This document shows, one piece after another, positions 62,216 to 64,000 of a stretch of DNA of 64,000 nt (position 1 is the first letter of the stretch; each line of letters starts with the position of its first letter). This DNA is from Didymella arachidicola (taxonomy: Eukaryota; Ascomycota; Dothideomycetes; Pleosporales; Didymellaceae), in contig CM049986.1 of assembly GCA_016630955.3 (NCBI GenBank), positions 434,001-498,000 on the forward strand. The letters are read 5' to 3'. The notes beneath the pieces are model-generated. The model worked only from the letters and a program-made list of their open reading frames with translations. It had not been told where the DNA came from and did not search any database. The position numbers and the translations under genes were made by a program.

Positions 62216-63009
62216 TTCTAAGAGACCGGGAAAGCTAAGTGCATCCATGAGCCAGGTGACTCGCCAGTAGAGATTTCGGTCTCAGACTGCTGGCCGCGCG
62301 CCAACAATTTCACGCTCGATGACTACGGCTTTGCACTGCACAACTTTCATGCTAAGCACGATGGGTAGGAGGACGATCAGGCTGTGTGCGATCATTCCTA
62401 CCCCGAGGTCGTTGACTTCCTGAAGAAAGAGCTGGGCGCAAAGCGTGTCCTTGTCTTCGATCACACAATTCGCATGGAATCAAATGCCCAAAAGGCGCTT
62501 ACAGACGAGAGGAATACATCTCAACGCTCTCCAGTCATGCTTGTACACTGCGATTACACGGCTAAGGCAGGACCTCTGCGCGTGCAACAGCTACTCGGCG
62601 ATGAAGCTGAGGATCTGCTCAAGCGCCGCGTAGCATTCATTAATATATGGAAGCCGATAAACCGCGTTGTCGAAGAGCGTCCTGTCGTGATGTGCGATGT
62701 ATAGTCTTGCGAGGACAGCGACTTTTTCAAGCTGCATCTGAGATATCGTGAACGCAGCGGAGAGGATTACGTGATGATGCATTCGTCCAAACACAAGTGG
62801 TGCTACTTTCCGAAGATGACTCCAGAGCAAGTCATCCTTTTGAAAGTAAGGATCGAGGATCGTACTACACTGACAGAACGCAACAGACATATGAATCTTC
62901 CCCCGATGTTGCTCGCTTCGTGGGGCATACCGCATTCAAAGACCCAACAAGTCCACCCGATGCATCGCTCCGTGAGAGTGTCGAGATCCGCACAATCTGT
63001 TGCTACTAG
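62216..63009 (+). pseudogene. CmcJ/NcsB/AsaB-like hydroxylase-desaturase, decayed
   Basis: Translated pieces in order: HEPGDSPVEISVSDCWPRAN, YPEVVDFLKKELGAKRVLVF then DHTIR, FINIWKPINRVVEERPVVMC, MMHSSKHKWCYFPKMTPEQV, and (after a frameshift between about 62845 and 62925) HTAFKDPTSPPDASLRESVE with a stop at 63007-63009. This order is that of fungal AsaB-like proteins related to the bacterial cephamycin protein CmcJ, acting in secondary metabolism. Stops at 62366-62368 (TAG) and 62702-62704 (TAG, where Gln is likely) interrupt the frame; both can arise from CAG by C-to-T. No convincing start exon is visible. Confidence 0.7.
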
Positions 63010-63515
63010 AGTGATGTCTAGTCTCTTCGTTTATCGCCAATATCAATCTTCACTGTTCGTATCTGCTGCGTCACAATCGTGGAGTCAGTCTTGAGCATTC
63101 CAGTCGAACGTTTGACTTGATACATGAAATGCTATGAACATCTTGCAAGAAAGGCTACATGCAGCAGTAAGCATTGTTGCCATTTCGATCTGACTGCTCT
63201 GGAACAGCGTATTCCTGTTTTCGCTTTAAAACATCTTTGGCCGTGACGATGCTACAGCACCGGCATTTGCCTGTGATCACATTCGTAGAGCACGCTTGAT
63301 CATTGTACATCTGCAAACACATACATCACTGGCCAAGCTTACAGGTACCGCAGATGCAGGGACCTCCAGGAGGACCTGGCTGCCCACAGCTCCTTGCAAA
63401 TTGGTACCCAGAGCTCTACCCTTTGCACCTGGGTTTCCTGTCGATTATTGGTTATTTGCACAGCCCTGGTCCGCACATGCCTCCTATCACGAGCGAAACA
63501 CGATATCACGGAGAT

Positions 63516-64000
63516 GACGAGTATCAGACGTGATCGACCGAAGCGCTGTTGTCACAACCACATTTTTGCTCAATTCATGGCCCGGGATCACCGCAGTCAC
63601 CGGATCGATTGGGACTACAGGACACTATGTTCATGAGCCTCAGCTGGACCGTGTCCTCCTGGAAGAGTGGATTGTGAGACCAGAAGAAGACTGCTCCTGA
63701 TCTGCGAAGGGGCAGGCTTCTTGGAGAAAACACACGTCCGAGAGTGTATTGCGAGGGGTATTCTGTCATTCGTATTGGAAGATAACGTCCAGTGTCGACT
63801 CACGTGTTACCCTCCTCGCCGCCACTGCCGCAGAATTGTCAATTGACTATACATGTGCACTCAGAAAATCAGAAGGCTTTGGCCACATCTGGAAGAGGGT
63901 CTCGGAAGTCTTGAAAACCGAGCTGTCTCAAGGCGCCCGAGCGAGCTACATGCATGCATTGTACAGTACCAAAGGATTTCACAAATACTGGTTCAAGCAG
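63516..64000 (+). other. Unidentified partial reading frame at the right edge
   Basis: One frame is open from about 63519 to the end of the window except for a single TGA near 63702. It reads VVTTTFLLNSWPGITAVTGS, VHEPQLDRVLLEEWIVRPEE, then after the stop LAATAAELSIDYTCALRKSE and SQGARASYMHALYSTKGFHK up to the edge. I do not recognise the family. Either a gene with an undetected intron, a decayed gene, or chance. The stretch 63010-63515 upstream holds nothing supported except a Pro/Gly-rich frame (QGPPGGPGCPQLLANWYPEL). Confidence 0.3.

Noticed and set aside
1..64000. CRISPR arrays, rRNA genes, bacterial operon signals
   Set aside because: None seen; intron-rich genes and the gene families identify the DNA as fungal nuclear, so bacterial ribosome-binding sites and operons do not apply.

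Overview
The window is nuclear DNA of a filamentous ascomycete, most likely a dothideomycete (Pleosporales-like). The reasons are short GT-AG introns (46-72 nt) with GTAAGT-type donors and CTAAC/CTGAC-type branch sites, the gene families present (CFEM/GPI proteins, a Baeyer-Villiger monooxygenase, fungal MFS transporters, VNX1-type exchanger), and transposon copies decayed by C-to-T/G-to-A mutation as expected of repeat-induced point mutation (RIP). No species can be named from sequence alone. The sizes of the pogo-like elements (about 1.85 kb) resemble the Molly/Pixie elements known from Parastagonospora nodorum, but that is only a hypothesis.

Layout. 0-10.6 kb: edge of a Baeyer-Villiger monooxygenase, an unidentified coding relic, an M28 aminopeptidase, ARL1, a decayed Zn2Cys6 regulator, a tRNA-Arg(ACG) gene with an extraordinary insertion in its T-loop, a small TA-flanked MITE and a secreted FAD oxidoreductase. 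10.6-19 kb: an alpha/beta-hydrolase pseudogene, an intact 2.1-kb pogo-like transposon, a decayed cytidine-deaminase-type gene and a secreted beta-propeller lactonase. 19.3-29.0 kb: a transposon nest. An AT-rich element with 82-bp terminal inverted repeats has been opened by five full-length pogo-like elements plus one solo end. Two of them are apparently identical copies in opposite orientation, one more is intact and two are RIP-decayed. 29-55 kb: a mostly conserved gene block (SRPBCC protein, O-methyltransferase, PA-RING E3 ligase, GPI-type surface protein, vacuolar cation/H+ exchanger, proteasome Rpt6, two MFS transporters, a Sec4/Ypt2-type Rab, NCA2, a CFEM-containing GPI protein). 55-64 kb: another transposon-rich part with two decayed pogo-like elements (one inside an older hAT-like element), an ATP-grasp enzyme, a glutathione transferase, a CmcJ/AsaB-like pseudogene and an unidentified partial reading frame.

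Working together: the housekeeping genes (ARL1, Rab, Rpt6, NCA2, VNX1) are unrelated singletons. The enzymes beside transposons (monooxygenase, FAD oxidoreductase, methyltransferase, ATP-grasp, GST, CmcJ-like) look like accessory or secondary metabolism and several neighbours are broken, which fits a two-speed fungal genome.

The most unusual signal is the tRNA-Arg gene at 8186-8322. All arms pair perfectly once an 11-nt anticodon-loop intron and a 54-nt GT...AG segment lying exactly inside the T-loop are removed. The inserted segment has a spliceosomal look (GTAAGT start, CTAAC, CAG end) and carries its own B-box-like motif.
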